Below are positions 43,511 to 51,675 of a DNA stretch of 64,000 bases, one piece after another. Numbering within the stretch: position 1 is the stretch's first letter; each line of letters begins with the position of its first letter. The stretch spans positions 1 through 64,000 of the forward strand of contig JAJCYI010000219.1 of assembly GCA_029263015.1 (NCBI GenBank), in the 5' to 3' direction. The translations under genes were made by a program, and so were the position numbers. Under the pieces are notes generated by a model. It was given only the letters and a program-made list of their open reading frames with translations, was not told the origin of the DNA and did not search any database. Origin of the DNA: Saprospiraceae bacterium (lineage in GTDB: Bacteria; Bacteroidota; Bacteroidia; Chitinophagales; Saprospiraceae).

Positions 43511-44122
43511 ATGAAATCATCATTAATTGTCCTCTTATCCCTAATAATCATGACCAATCTATTTGCTCAGAATGAGGCTCAGACTGACCCGCCCCATTCC
43601 GATTTACCTTATTATGAAATTCCTGCCTACCCAGAAGTTTATACACCTGAAACCGTGGCCGCCCGTATGATTGATGGCCTTGGATTCCGCTATTATTGGG
43701 TGACAGAAGGTTTACGTGCGGAAGACTTAGCGTTCAAGCCAAACGAGGATGCTCGAACTTCAGAAGAAACCCTGGACCACATTCTTGGACTGACCAACGT
43801 AATTGTAAATTCAGTAAAACAAGTACCGAACATTCGTGGCGGGGAAAGACCTGTCCTCACTTTTGAAGAAAAGAGAAAAGCAACTTTGGAAAATTTGAAA
43901 ACAGCCAGCGACCTTCTAAAAACTGATGCGGTCAGCCTGCAAGACTGTAAAATCATCTTCCAAAACCCTGAACGAACTTCTGAATTTCCTTTTTGGAACA
44001 ACATCAACGGCCCCATCGCTGATGCAATCTGGCATACCGGCCAGGTGGTTTCTTTCAGGCGTTCTGCTGGCAATCCCTTTAATTCTAAGGTGAGTGTGTT
44101 TAGCGGAAAATTGAGAGAGTGA
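43511..44122 (+). CDS. Exported DinB-like protein
   Basis: A 203-residue protein with a signal peptide (MKSSLIVLLSLIIMTNLFAQ) and a four-helix-bundle DinB/YfiT-like body: ARMIDGLGFRYYWVTEGL, ETLDHILGLTNVIVNSV, and ADAIWHTGQVVSFRRSAGNP. The His of DHILGL and WHTGQV are likely metal ligands of the DinB fold. Most DinB-like proteins are cytoplasmic, so an exported one is moderately unusual, though known in Bacteroidota. Its stop is just before the direct duplication at 44124. Confidence 0.8.
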   Translation: MKSSLIVLLSLIIMTNLFAQNEAQTDPPHSDLPYYEIPAYPEVYTPETVAARMIDGLGFRYYWVTEGLRAEDLAFKPNEDARTSEETLDHILGLTNVIVNSVKQVPNIRGGERPVLTFEEKRKATLENLKTASDLLKTDAVSLQDCKIIFQNPERTSEFPFWNNINGPIADAIWHTGQVVSFRRSAGNPFNSKVSVFSGKLRE

Positions 44123-44123
44123 G

Positions 44124-44331
44124 GTGAAATCAAAAATCAAACGTCATGTAATCTTAAATCAAGATAGGGTTGGATTTATGATGCCAGATTACATGATTTT
44201 TGATGTTTGATTAAAAGCCAAGGACAAGACCTGACATGTTTTCAAAACATGTCAGGTCTGCCCGAGAGCACCCAAAACAAAAATACCCCAAGCGCAGTGC
44301 GCCCGGGGTATTTTTCATTCTACCAAGTCCC
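44124..44331. repeat. Direct duplication flanking the M36 gene, copy 1
   Basis: About 208 bp made of three hairpins: ATCAAACGTCATGTAATCTT with its complement GATTACATGATTTTTGATGT; GACCTGACATGTTTT with its complement; and a GC-rich terminator. The same three parts in the same order are at 50137-50349. This copy lies between the DinB gene end and the M36 gene end. Confidence 0.85.
44278..44317 (-). terminator. Rho-independent terminator of the M36 protease gene
   Basis: AAAAATACCCC and GGGGTATTTTT around a GCGCAGTGCGC loop region form a strong stem with A- and T-tracts at both sides, 18 bases after the M36 stop (44335). Also usable by the convergent DinB gene. Confidence 0.75.
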
Positions 44332-44334
44332 TAA

Positions 44335-47300
44335 TTATCGTTGCACCACCAATTGCTTGGTCGTGACCTCTCCGTTCTCGATCAGTGAAACAATGTAAAG
44401 CCCGTTTTCAAACGAACCACCGGCCAGGTCGATTGAAACCCGGTCAGCGCCTTCTCCCAGTTCCTGTTCAAAAACAACCCGTCCGAGCACATCCATGATG
44501 CGCAAAGTGGCTGTTGGTGAATTCCTGTTGAACTGTACGCTGACCTCGTTGCCGGCAGGGTTCGGGAAGACCTTTATCTTCCGATCCGCATGAGTGTCCA
44601 CCACTTCCCCGAAAGTAACAGTGCTGTTGTTCGGGTTCGATACCAACGGTGCAATCGGACAAGCGTTTTCAATCGCTGTCTCACTGTTGCAATGCGAACC
44701 AAAGGCATTGAAGAAGATTGTTGTAGCACCTGCGACCCCGTTGTTTGTCAACAAGTCATCAATGGCACAGCAGTCTGAAAGCGAAAAGTTGTAGTACATG
44801 GTCAGGCTGCCCCCAACGGTGACGATGCTGCCCAATCCGTCCAACGAGGTAAGGCTGCCGTTGAAATAGATGGTGAGGCTACCCGTGATCTCGGTCAGGT
44901 TCGACAATGGGCCGAGGTTGGTGATGTTGCCCCCTGCAATGGTGAGCGACCCGTTGATGATGGAGTAGCAGACCAGCCAGTCATCGACCTGCTGTTGGGT
45001 ACTGAATGTGACACTACCATTATAGGTTTCGCCTGAGAGGCCCTCGTCGGTCTGTCCATTGCAGTCGTTGTCGAGGCCATCACAGATTTCAGATGCACCG
45101 GGGTTGACCGCTGCATTGTTGTCGTCGCAGTCGTTGTCGCAGACCATATAGCCATCGCCATCGTTGTCTGCCTCGTCAGCAGGAATGCTGCCGTCGCAGT
45201 CGTTGTCAAGGCCGTCGCAGAGTTCAGGTGCATTTGGATGGATGTCGGCATTATTGTCGTTGCAATCACCTGCTTGAGCGGTCATTGAGAAGCCTGCGAC
45301 AGGTGAGCAACTTTGTTGGCTGTTGCCGTCATGGTAGCCATCGTTATCGGTATCTTTCCACCAAGTATCAGAGGCCGGGCCAACCAAGACATCAATGGTG
45401 GCAGTTGTTTCGCAAGCCTGCGTTCCTCCAAATACTTTTACCACAACATTGTAGGTGCCTGGGCTTAGGTTGGAGAAACTGTTGGTAAACTGGAAATTAG
45501 TGCCTCCGTCAACAGAATAACCTGTTTGTCCGCCATAAGGATTGGTCACGTCAATGGTGATGATGCCATCTGCAAAGCCGCTACATGTTTCATTCGTTGC
45601 CGTAACATTGCTAATCAAGCCTACTTTGAAATCTGCCTGAACCCGCACATTGGTGACACAAGTCGGGAATACTTCAAACTGTGCCCAATAAGGATAAATG
45701 CCCGCTACATTGGGATCCACCCCTCCATTGGCAGGTGGAACGGATGTTGGGTCGAATACTCCCCCAACACCTACCTGATTGCCCCCAGTTGGCGCATCCC
45801 ACCAAGTGATGGCATTCAAAGGCCCTCCTCCATTAAAGGTCAAACTCCAAGAATTTAATACTCCCTCATCTTGGGTTGCACCGTCGGTAATTGTTAAAGT
45901 CCAATCACCAACTGCATTTTCACCGTCCACAGCTCCCATAGCTGTCATCCCAGATCCTAAACTAGGCCGAAAGGTACCCCCTATTGGAGCTTGGTTGCAG
46001 AATTCTATTTCCTCCGCAGCAGCGTCATCGAGTGTTATGACAATATTATCGGTACCGTCACAGAAATTGTCCCAAATAATAAGTTCTGTTCCCTCTGGGC
46101 TGGTTAGCCTGATGTCAAGATCACCAATCCAGGTATGTGTTATATCCACAGAGAATACCATATCGGTGATATTGAACCCACTTGGGACATTGATGATATC
46201 CGATACTGTATTATTGTCAGTGATTGGCAAGGCAGGAGAACTACTTACTGTTCCACCAACAGAAAATGGCGTTTCAGCCATTAGCCCTTCTCCCATTGGA
46301 ACAGATCCTCCCTGACATATTTGATAACCCATTTCATTGATAGGTGACAATATCGCACCGGGAAAAATAGCTGGGTTACCATCATCACAATCAGTTCCAG
46401 CCATCACGCCAGCAGGTGGGTTCTCGTCTCCATAGCCATCTCCATCTGTATCTTTCATACAGTCAGTAGCTGATTCATTTTCAGCAGCGCCGGGATAGGT
46501 GTCGACATCTGTATCATCGCAGTCGGTATTGTCAATTAGGTAGCCTGGGCCACACACATCACAGAATAACCTTGTTTCATTTGGATCACCAAAATTATCA
46601 TTATCGCTATCGCGGTAGCAGGTAATTGGTGTGCCCTGTGGAATATAGCAAACATTGAGACTCCAAGCGTTGATAGAGCCACCATCTCCACCTGCGTGAT
46701 CAAAAACAGTTAATGTCCAAGTTCCAATTGTTTCCTCTCCAGTAAATGCAGCCAAAGCATCAATTGGCTGGTAAGTACCCGAAATAGTTGGAGCTCCAAT
46801 ATTACACGTATTTTCAAAATCTCCAGCCGTCAACGCAGCACCATCAGAAAAGGAGACCAGCAGATCATCCTCCTGGCATCCAAATGTGGAGGCGGGTACG
46901 CCTGGACGGTCAAACAGTGTTACGACAGTTCCATTGGGGCTGGTCAGTTTAACTTCCAGGTCCCCGACCCAAGTATGGGAAATATCCAATCCATTTACTT
47001 GAATATCCTGAATAGCTCCGCAAAATGGCAGCTCAATTATGCTGGTCACGGTCGGAGTGCCTGAAGCATCAATCACAACTGGAACATTAGCGCTCGCAGC
47101 ATTCGTACAAGCAATATCCCCTGTTTCAAAAGACCACACAGCAGAAAAAGGCCCTGTACCACAAGTATTGACTGCCCTGGTCCGCCAGTAGTAAGTGGTC
47201 ATTGAATTGAGTTGGGGGCTTACATTCCAACTGTTACCCAATACGCCATTCGCACTTGCAACTATATTTGTAAATCCAGCATCTGTAGCTACTTCAATGT

Positions 47301-49578
47301 CATGGCTAGCAGCGTTTGGATCTGCTGTCCAACTGAGCAGTGGAGTCAGGAAAAGATTGGTGGCCATATCTGCTGGAGCAGCAAGTGTTGGGGCAACCGG
47401 GGCTTGGTGATAGATCGTCAAATCCACATCGAAGGAACGCATTTTAACGCCATCATCCCCTTCTATGGTAATGGTATAGGTGCCGGCTGCGGCAGCCCCT
47501 GTATTGCTGATGGTCATGGTAGCGCTTCCTGGAGCAACTACTGGGTTGGTTGAAAATAAGACTGTTACTCCAGCAGGTTCACCAGTAGTAGTGAGGGTTA
47601 CATTTCCCATAAACCCATCTCCAATGTCAACGGTATAATCAGCGTCGTCAGGAGAACATACCGACTGCGCCAATGGGCTGGCAATTATAAAACAAGTCGG
47701 CGGAATATCAAAAGCCTCAATACCGTCAGTAGTACTGTTACTGCTGCCTTGGCTGGCGCTAAAACCGAGGCCTCTTCGTGCAAATGCCTCCCATATCAAG
47801 CATTGGTTGGCGCCTCCGTTCATGGCCAAATCAGCAGCCAAAATAGCATCTCTGCCATCCACAAAACCTGGGCTGCAAGGCTGGAGTTTCATGCCTTCCA
47901 TCACCAAGTCCATACTCAAATCAAATCCAGTTGCCGTACCATGTACATCAATCAATGCCCAGTGGAGGTCCCAGATCATAGTGGCCCATACATAACCGAT
48001 TCTATGCACACTGCCCTCGCCAAAAATAGTCCCATAAGTAGAAGGGTTGACGCCCATATCTGTGGTATAAGGAGTTGGCCTAATACCAGCGCCACCTGCT
48101 GCTTGTCCAAAAAGATACTCACCTGTTCCCCTTGGAGTCGTTGCAATGTCTGCGGGCTTCCAGGTAATCATCAAACTCAACCAATCACTCCAGCCTTCTC
48201 CCATCTGTTCTCTATTGTTCAAACAGCCGACATTGTTAGGGCCACCAGTCAATCGATTGGAAACACCGTGACCATATTCATGGGCGATGACTTCATTATC
48301 AAAATCACCGTCCCGGGAAGGGGTTGCCATATTACAAGTGAACATCTGCATCCGCGGATTTTGTCCATCTGGGGGTGTCCCGAAATTGGCATTGCAATTT
48401 CCAGGGTTCTGGGCATCGGCCCATACAAAATCACTACCTGCTCCACCATTGCCATAGTTGTTTTCTTGAAAATTGCCCGCTGCTTCATCAAAGCCGTAAC
48501 CGTAAAGAAAGTCATGGATGATATTGTTCCAATAAAACAAATTGGTAATGGCTGCATCCTCATTATCAATTGGGGGCTTGGTCAGGTCAAGGGGAAAATC
48601 AAAATGTAACAGAGCCCCACCATCAGGACTGTACCCAATGCCATTGTTGCCATTGCGGTCTTCCTGTGCATAAACATTATTACCTATAGTAAAGGTAGAT
48701 TCTGCTCCAGCCACGCCATCTGTATCATGCCAACCAAAAGGAGAAGCAGTCCCATCAGCAGGATCAACTTCCAATGTGCGGCTTCCATACAAAGGACTTT
48801 CAATGGGCATCGCAAATACATTATAAGTATCGCCAGCCATTGAGACAATAAGTGATTTATATAAATTTGAGAAAAAAGTACCTTTATTTTGGGCATGCTC
48901 ACAATTCGAATGTTCATGCGAACCGTGATTGCAATTAACCATATAATTGTCTTTGCCAAGCAGTGATCCAGAAGTAGCATGTACACGTGCGCACCACCAG
49001 TTTTCTTCACTGAGTTCCACAAAAGTTACCTCCCAGGCCAATTGTGTTTCGCCCGTTTTTTCATTGATTATTTGATAGACCTGTTCTACCGGAATAAGGT
49101 CGAGCGAATAGTCATCATTTTGGAAAATCTTCTTTTGGGTTGGGCCACCTACATCTTCAATAAGGGTCGTATTCGAAGATGGTTTATAGCCTAATTCCGC
49201 TGCCGCAGCATCCAATGCCTCTTCGGCGGTCATGCTGCTCGACTTGTTTCCTGTTGCTTTGTTTTCTGCCTCATTTACAAATCGGCTGTTAAATGCTACC
49301 ACTTCATTTTGTTCATTTAAATGAACACTCAAAATGGCATTGTGAATTGGAATGTCTCCAATTTGTTGCTGGAAATAAAGATGTGTCAGGCCACTTTTTT
49401 TGCTAAATGTTGAACTGGCAATCTTCATATTGTTCACATCATCAGCACTTAATCCCAAGTCCCCTTTTTTATTGAGTAGGAATTGTTTGGCTATTTCAGC
49501 TTTTTGCTGAGCAAACATGGGGTTTGCTATCATGGCCATCAAAATGAACACAATAGATAAGTAGAAGGTCTTTTTCAT
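44335..49578 (-). CDS. Large M36 fungalysin-type metalloprotease with P-domains and T9SS signal
   Basis: A 1747-residue secreted protease. Order: signal peptide (MKKTFYLSIVFILMAMIANP), FTP pro-domain, M36 catalytic domain with the zinc motif HEYGHG and the third ligand in GEGWSDWLSL, a fibronectin-like region, P-domain 1 (LDISHTWVGDLEVKLTSPNG), MopE-type DTDGDGYGD / DCDDGNP Ca-binding repeats, P-domain 2 (VDITHTWIGDLDIRLTSPEG), more DCDDNNAAVNPGASEICDGL repeats, a receptor-L-like block and a T9SS type A tail (KVFPNPAGNEVSV to QLVVQR). It should be secreted across the outer membrane by the type IX system and bound to the surface. ATG at 49578 is used; an upstream start would precede the signal peptide. 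It is flanked by a direct duplication. Confidence 0.94.
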   Translation of the reverse strand: MKKTFYLSIVFILMAMIANPMFAQQKAEIAKQFLLNKKGDLGLSADDVNNMKIASSTFSKKSGLTHLYFQQQIGDIPIHNAILSVHLNEQNEVVAFNSRFVNEAENKATGNKSSSMTAEEALDAAAAELGYKPSSNTTLIEDVGGPTQKKIFQNDDYSLDLIPVEQVYQIINEKTGETQLAWEVTFVELSEENWWCARVHATSGSLLGKDNYMVNCNHGSHEHSNCEHAQNKGTFFSNLYKSLIVSMAGDTYNVFAMPIESPLYGSRTLEVDPADGTASPFGWHDTDGVAGAESTFTIGNNVYAQEDRNGNNGIGYSPDGGALLHFDFPLDLTKPPIDNEDAAITNLFYWNNIIHDFLYGYGFDEAAGNFQENNYGNGGAGSDFVWADAQNPGNCNANFGTPPDGQNPRMQMFTCNMATPSRDGDFDNEVIAHEYGHGVSNRLTGGPNNVGCLNNREQMGEGWSDWLSLMITWKPADIATTPRGTGEYLFGQAAGGAGIRPTPYTTDMGVNPSTYGTIFGEGSVHRIGYVWATMIWDLHWALIDVHGTATGFDLSMDLVMEGMKLQPCSPGFVDGRDAILAADLAMNGGANQCLIWEAFARRGLGFSASQGSSNSTTDGIEAFDIPPTCFIIASPLAQSVCSPDDADYTVDIGDGFMGNVTLTTTGEPAGVTVLFSTNPVVAPGSATMTISNTGAAAAGTYTITIEGDDGVKMRSFDVDLTIYHQAPVAPTLAAPADMATNLFLTPLLSWTADPNAASHDIEVATDAGFTNIVASANGVLGNSWNVSPQLNSMTTYYWRTRAVNTCGTGPFSAVWSFETGDIACTNAASANVPVVIDASGTPTVTSIIELPFCGAIQDIQVNGLDISHTWVGDLEVKLTSPNGTVVTLFDRPGVPASTFGCQEDDLLVSFSDGAALTAGDFENTCNIGAPTISGTYQPIDALAAFTGEETIGTWTLTVFDHAGGDGGSINAWSLNVCYIPQGTPITCYRDSDNDNFGDPNETRLFCDVCGPGYLIDNTDCDDTDVDTYPGAAENESATDCMKDTDGDGYGDENPPAGVMAGTDCDDGNPAIFPGAILSPINEMGYQICQGGSVPMGEGLMAETPFSVGGTVSSSPALPITDNNTVSDIINVPSGFNITDMVFSVDITHTWIGDLDIRLTSPEGTELIIWDNFCDGTDNIVITLDDAAAEEIEFCNQAPIGGTFRPSLGSGMTAMGAVDGENAVGDWTLTITDGATQDEGVLNSWSLTFNGGGPLNAITWWDAPTGGNQVGVGGVFDPTSVPPANGGVDPNVAGIYPYWAQFEVFPTCVTNVRVQADFKVGLISNVTATNETCSGFADGIITIDVTNPYGGQTGYSVDGGTNFQFTNSFSNLSPGTYNVVVKVFGGTQACETTATIDVLVGPASDTWWKDTDNDGYHDGNSQQSCSPVAGFSMTAQAGDCNDNNADIHPNAPELCDGLDNDCDGSIPADEADNDGDGYMVCDNDCDDNNAAVNPGASEICDGLDNDCNGQTDEGLSGETYNGSVTFSTQQQVDDWLVCYSIINGSLTIAGGNITNLGPLSNLTEITGSLTIYFNGSLTSLDGLGSIVTVGGSLTMYYNFSLSDCCAIDDLLTNNGVAGATTIFFNAFGSHCNSETAIENACPIAPLVSNPNNSTVTFGEVVDTHADRKIKVFPNPAGNEVSVQFNRNSPTATLRIMDVLGRVVFEQELGEGADRVSIDLAGGSFENGLYIVSLIENGEVTTKQLVVQR

Positions 49579-50095
49579 TTGAATAATGATTTTGTTGTTA
49601 ATAATTAACTGGGTTGTTGATATTAGATTATAGATAAACCATGGCAATTAAAATTTGTAAAAGACTGATAATCAGCAAATATTGCAATTTTCAATCTAAA
49701 CCTTAATTACCTGTTTATCCAACAGCAAACGTCAAGTAAATTGAATCTTAAAGGGTTGGCTTAGGTGTTTGGCAAAATAGTTTTTTAGTAATAGCAGAAA
49801 AGAAAAAAGGTCATACGAAACGTATAAACAAATTCTTCAATGCATCTAACCAATGCTAATAAAACAATACTTAAAACTCGGAAGGGATGTAAAAGGTGTC
49901 TATGATTCTAAAACTCGGGGGCAGTTGGGATGAGGCTGCAAGGTAACAATTTTGATTTGTATCTATCAAAATTTCTTATCAAAAATCGCCCCGAAATTGG
50001 AGATAGATGATTCTGATAATATTTCAAATGGAATATTTGAAGTCCCACGTTCCTGCTACCATGCTGGTCGGAATTTGGTTTTTTACACCAAGGCC
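49579..50095. other. Upstream region of the M36 gene
   Basis: About 520 bases of AT-rich DNA with no gene. No TAnnTTTG box was found on the minus strand close to 49578. A hairpin AGAGTTGACACCTTT / AAAGGTGTCAACTCT lies immediately beyond (50096-50128), next to the second copy of the direct duplication. Confidence 0.45.
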
Positions 50096-50136
50096 AGAGT
50101 TGACACCTTTCCAAAAGGTGTCAACTCTAAGCACAG

Positions 50137-50349
50137 GCGAAATCAAAAACCAAAAACCAAAAATCATGTAATCTTAAATCCAGCACAATTCTGATTTAAG
50201 ATACCTGATTACATGACGTTTGATTTTTGATTGATGTCCCCCAATAAGACCAAGACCTGACATGTTTTAGAAACATGTCAGGTCTGTCCCATGATTATGC
50301 AAAACAAAAATACCCCAGGCGCAGTGCGCCCGGGGTATTTTTCATTCTT
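50137..50349. repeat. Direct duplication flanking the M36 gene, copy 2
   Basis: Same three-hairpin order as 44124-44331, including the terminator-like AAAAATACCCC stem (50306-50342). Because no gene ends here, the terminator copy has no obvious user; the block appears copied as a unit. Confidence 0.85.
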
Positions 50350-50602
50350 TATTACGAATCCAGTGTTCAGTAATCTATTATCTTGACGAGCAGATCTAAA
50401 ACGAATCCCCATTTGCTATTTGATAGGTGATATCCAACGATCGTGAGTAGCCAGTCAAACTTGCTGGTAGATTGCATGGCATACTTAGGTAAAAATATTG
50501 TATTTGAAAAATCACTTGATTTCTATTTTCAATGATTTTTATAGGATTTTGGCTATGCATTGTAGTTGGTCTATTGTTAATTTTAAGATCGCCTTGTCGA
50601 GC

Positions 50603-50760
50603 AAAAAAAAAAGGCCGACAGTTTGGTACTGCGGCCTTATAAAAGCGGCTTTCATTTGGAATTGAAAAACCAACAGGGAAAATGTGATCCGAGGAGGTGG
50701 GTTGCTTCACCTAGCAGGCAATGACTTCATACTCCACCGAGTGCAACAACCCACCTCCTC
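50603..50760 (-). ncRNA. Candidate small RNA: long 5' hairpin plus Rho-independent terminator
   Basis: On the minus strand a perfect 14-bp stem (GAGGAGGTGGGTTG and its complement, 50691-50704 and 50747-50760) closes a 42-base internal region that can fold further. About 50 bases later a second hairpin with AAGGCC and GGCCTT arms (50611-50638, one bulge) is followed by ten Ts on that strand, a textbook intrinsic terminator. No protein-coding frame ends there: the frame covering it runs through the terminator. The family is not one I know; 6S or SRP RNA features were looked for and not found. No promoter matches upstream. Confidence 0.45.
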
Positions 50761-50915
50761 AGTACGGGTGTTAATTGTTGATTGATTAGTGATGATTTAT
50801 TGAAAGACTGTTATTCGCTGGGGGCTGACTGTTTATACCAGTTGATTGAAATGGTTATCAGTTGGGGAAGTTTTTTTTTGATTTATTGCATGCCAAATGT
50901 CAGCAGTCAATATTC

Positions 50916-51011
50916 CCTTGGTGTCCGACGCCTCGCAGGGCGTCTGATACCTATGCTCAAAACTAAAAGGTGTGAGGTGTCGGACGCCCTGCGAGGCGTC
51001 GGACACCGGGG
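50916..51011. repeat. GTGTCGGACGCC two-hairpin repeat, copy D
   Basis: Same build as copies B, C and E, but with GCAGGGC / GCGAGGC loops. It is located in the long gap between the candidate small RNA and mnmG. TACCTTTG at 51047-51054 (+) is a good -7 box just downstream, but it is 620 bases from mnmG and I see no gene directly behind it. Confidence 0.85.
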
Positions 51012-51258
51012 GAACGTCTTTGGCTGCAAGACCATCAACGATTTACTACCTTTGCAAACCTTTTTTATAAGCCCCATTGTTTGGAAATCATTAGGGCCGT
51101 TGAAGTATTCTGTGGGTTTGGGAAAACCGGATTACGGTGCGCTGCACCTTGGTGCTGTCTTTTTTTCAAATTTCTACTACTAATTTTGCGCCGCTCTGCG
51201 CCTGTTGCCGACATGGATTTGAATTGCTGTAACATAATTTAAGTCTTGGCATAGAGCT

Positions 51259-51635
51259 AAGTAGTCGAGCCTAAATACTTTCCGTTTTTATCGGCTGCTT
51301 TTTCCATATACTGGACTTTTGACGTGATTTAAAATTGAAAAAACAGATATGTCTGATTTTCAGACAAAAACACATTTGGAAAATTATTTTTTGATGCTTT
51401 GGAAAAATGGGGTGTTTTCCCAAAACCACAAATAATTATTTTAACAATGTATAATCCACTGCCATATTGAACATTCGTTATCTGGCTACTTTGAAAAAAA
51501 CTGCGTCAAAAGTCCAGTTCCATATAGCTGCGTTAATAAAAAGTTCACGTAGCCAGGCTATGCTCACTTTTTTTGCCTTGCTGTACGAAAAGATCAACTC
51601 GCTAAAATTCGGAAATTATTTAATCCCGACTACTT
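51259..51635. repeat. Core-sharing hairpin element, copy c, split by an insertion
   Basis: Arms AAGTAGTCGAGCCTAAATA (left) and the complement of TTTAATCCCGACTACTT (right) match copy b. The core CACGTAGCCAGGCTATGCTCAC is at about 51550-51571. Without the inserted element (51311-51517) and one copy of its 9-base target duplication, the length is 161 bp, the same as copy b (158 bp). Confidence 0.85.
51311..51517. mobile_element. 207-bp miniature inverted-repeat transposable element
   Basis: Perfect 14-bp terminal inverted repeats (CTGGACTTTTGACG at 51311-51324 and its complement at 51504-51517) and a 9-bp target duplication TTCCATATA on both sides (51302-51310, 51518-51526). The 179 bases between have no open frame of note. 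It must be moved by a transposase encoded elsewhere; 9-bp duplications occur in several IS families, so the family is left open. Confidence 0.88.
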
Positions 51636-51675
51636 AAATTATTCATTGTTCATTCATCATTATTCATTAAAAAAA

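Noticed and set aside
45779-46315. 178-codon plus-strand frame.
   Set aside because: Antisense to the second P-domain of the M36 protease; no independent support.
47749-48609. Long plus-strand reading frame of 286 codons.
   Set aside because: It is antisense to the catalytic domain of the M36 protease, has no domain pattern and is rich in residues expected from reverse-complement reading.
50396-50710. 104-codon minus-strand frame.
   Set aside because: It runs across the intrinsic terminator of the candidate small RNA and has no protein-like pattern.
50782-51183. 133-codon plus-strand frame.
   Set aside because: It is read through repeat copy D; composition and sequence are not protein-like.
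51311-51517. Assigning the miniature element to a specific IS family.
   Set aside because: A 9-bp duplication and these ends fit more than one family and no transposase is in the window.
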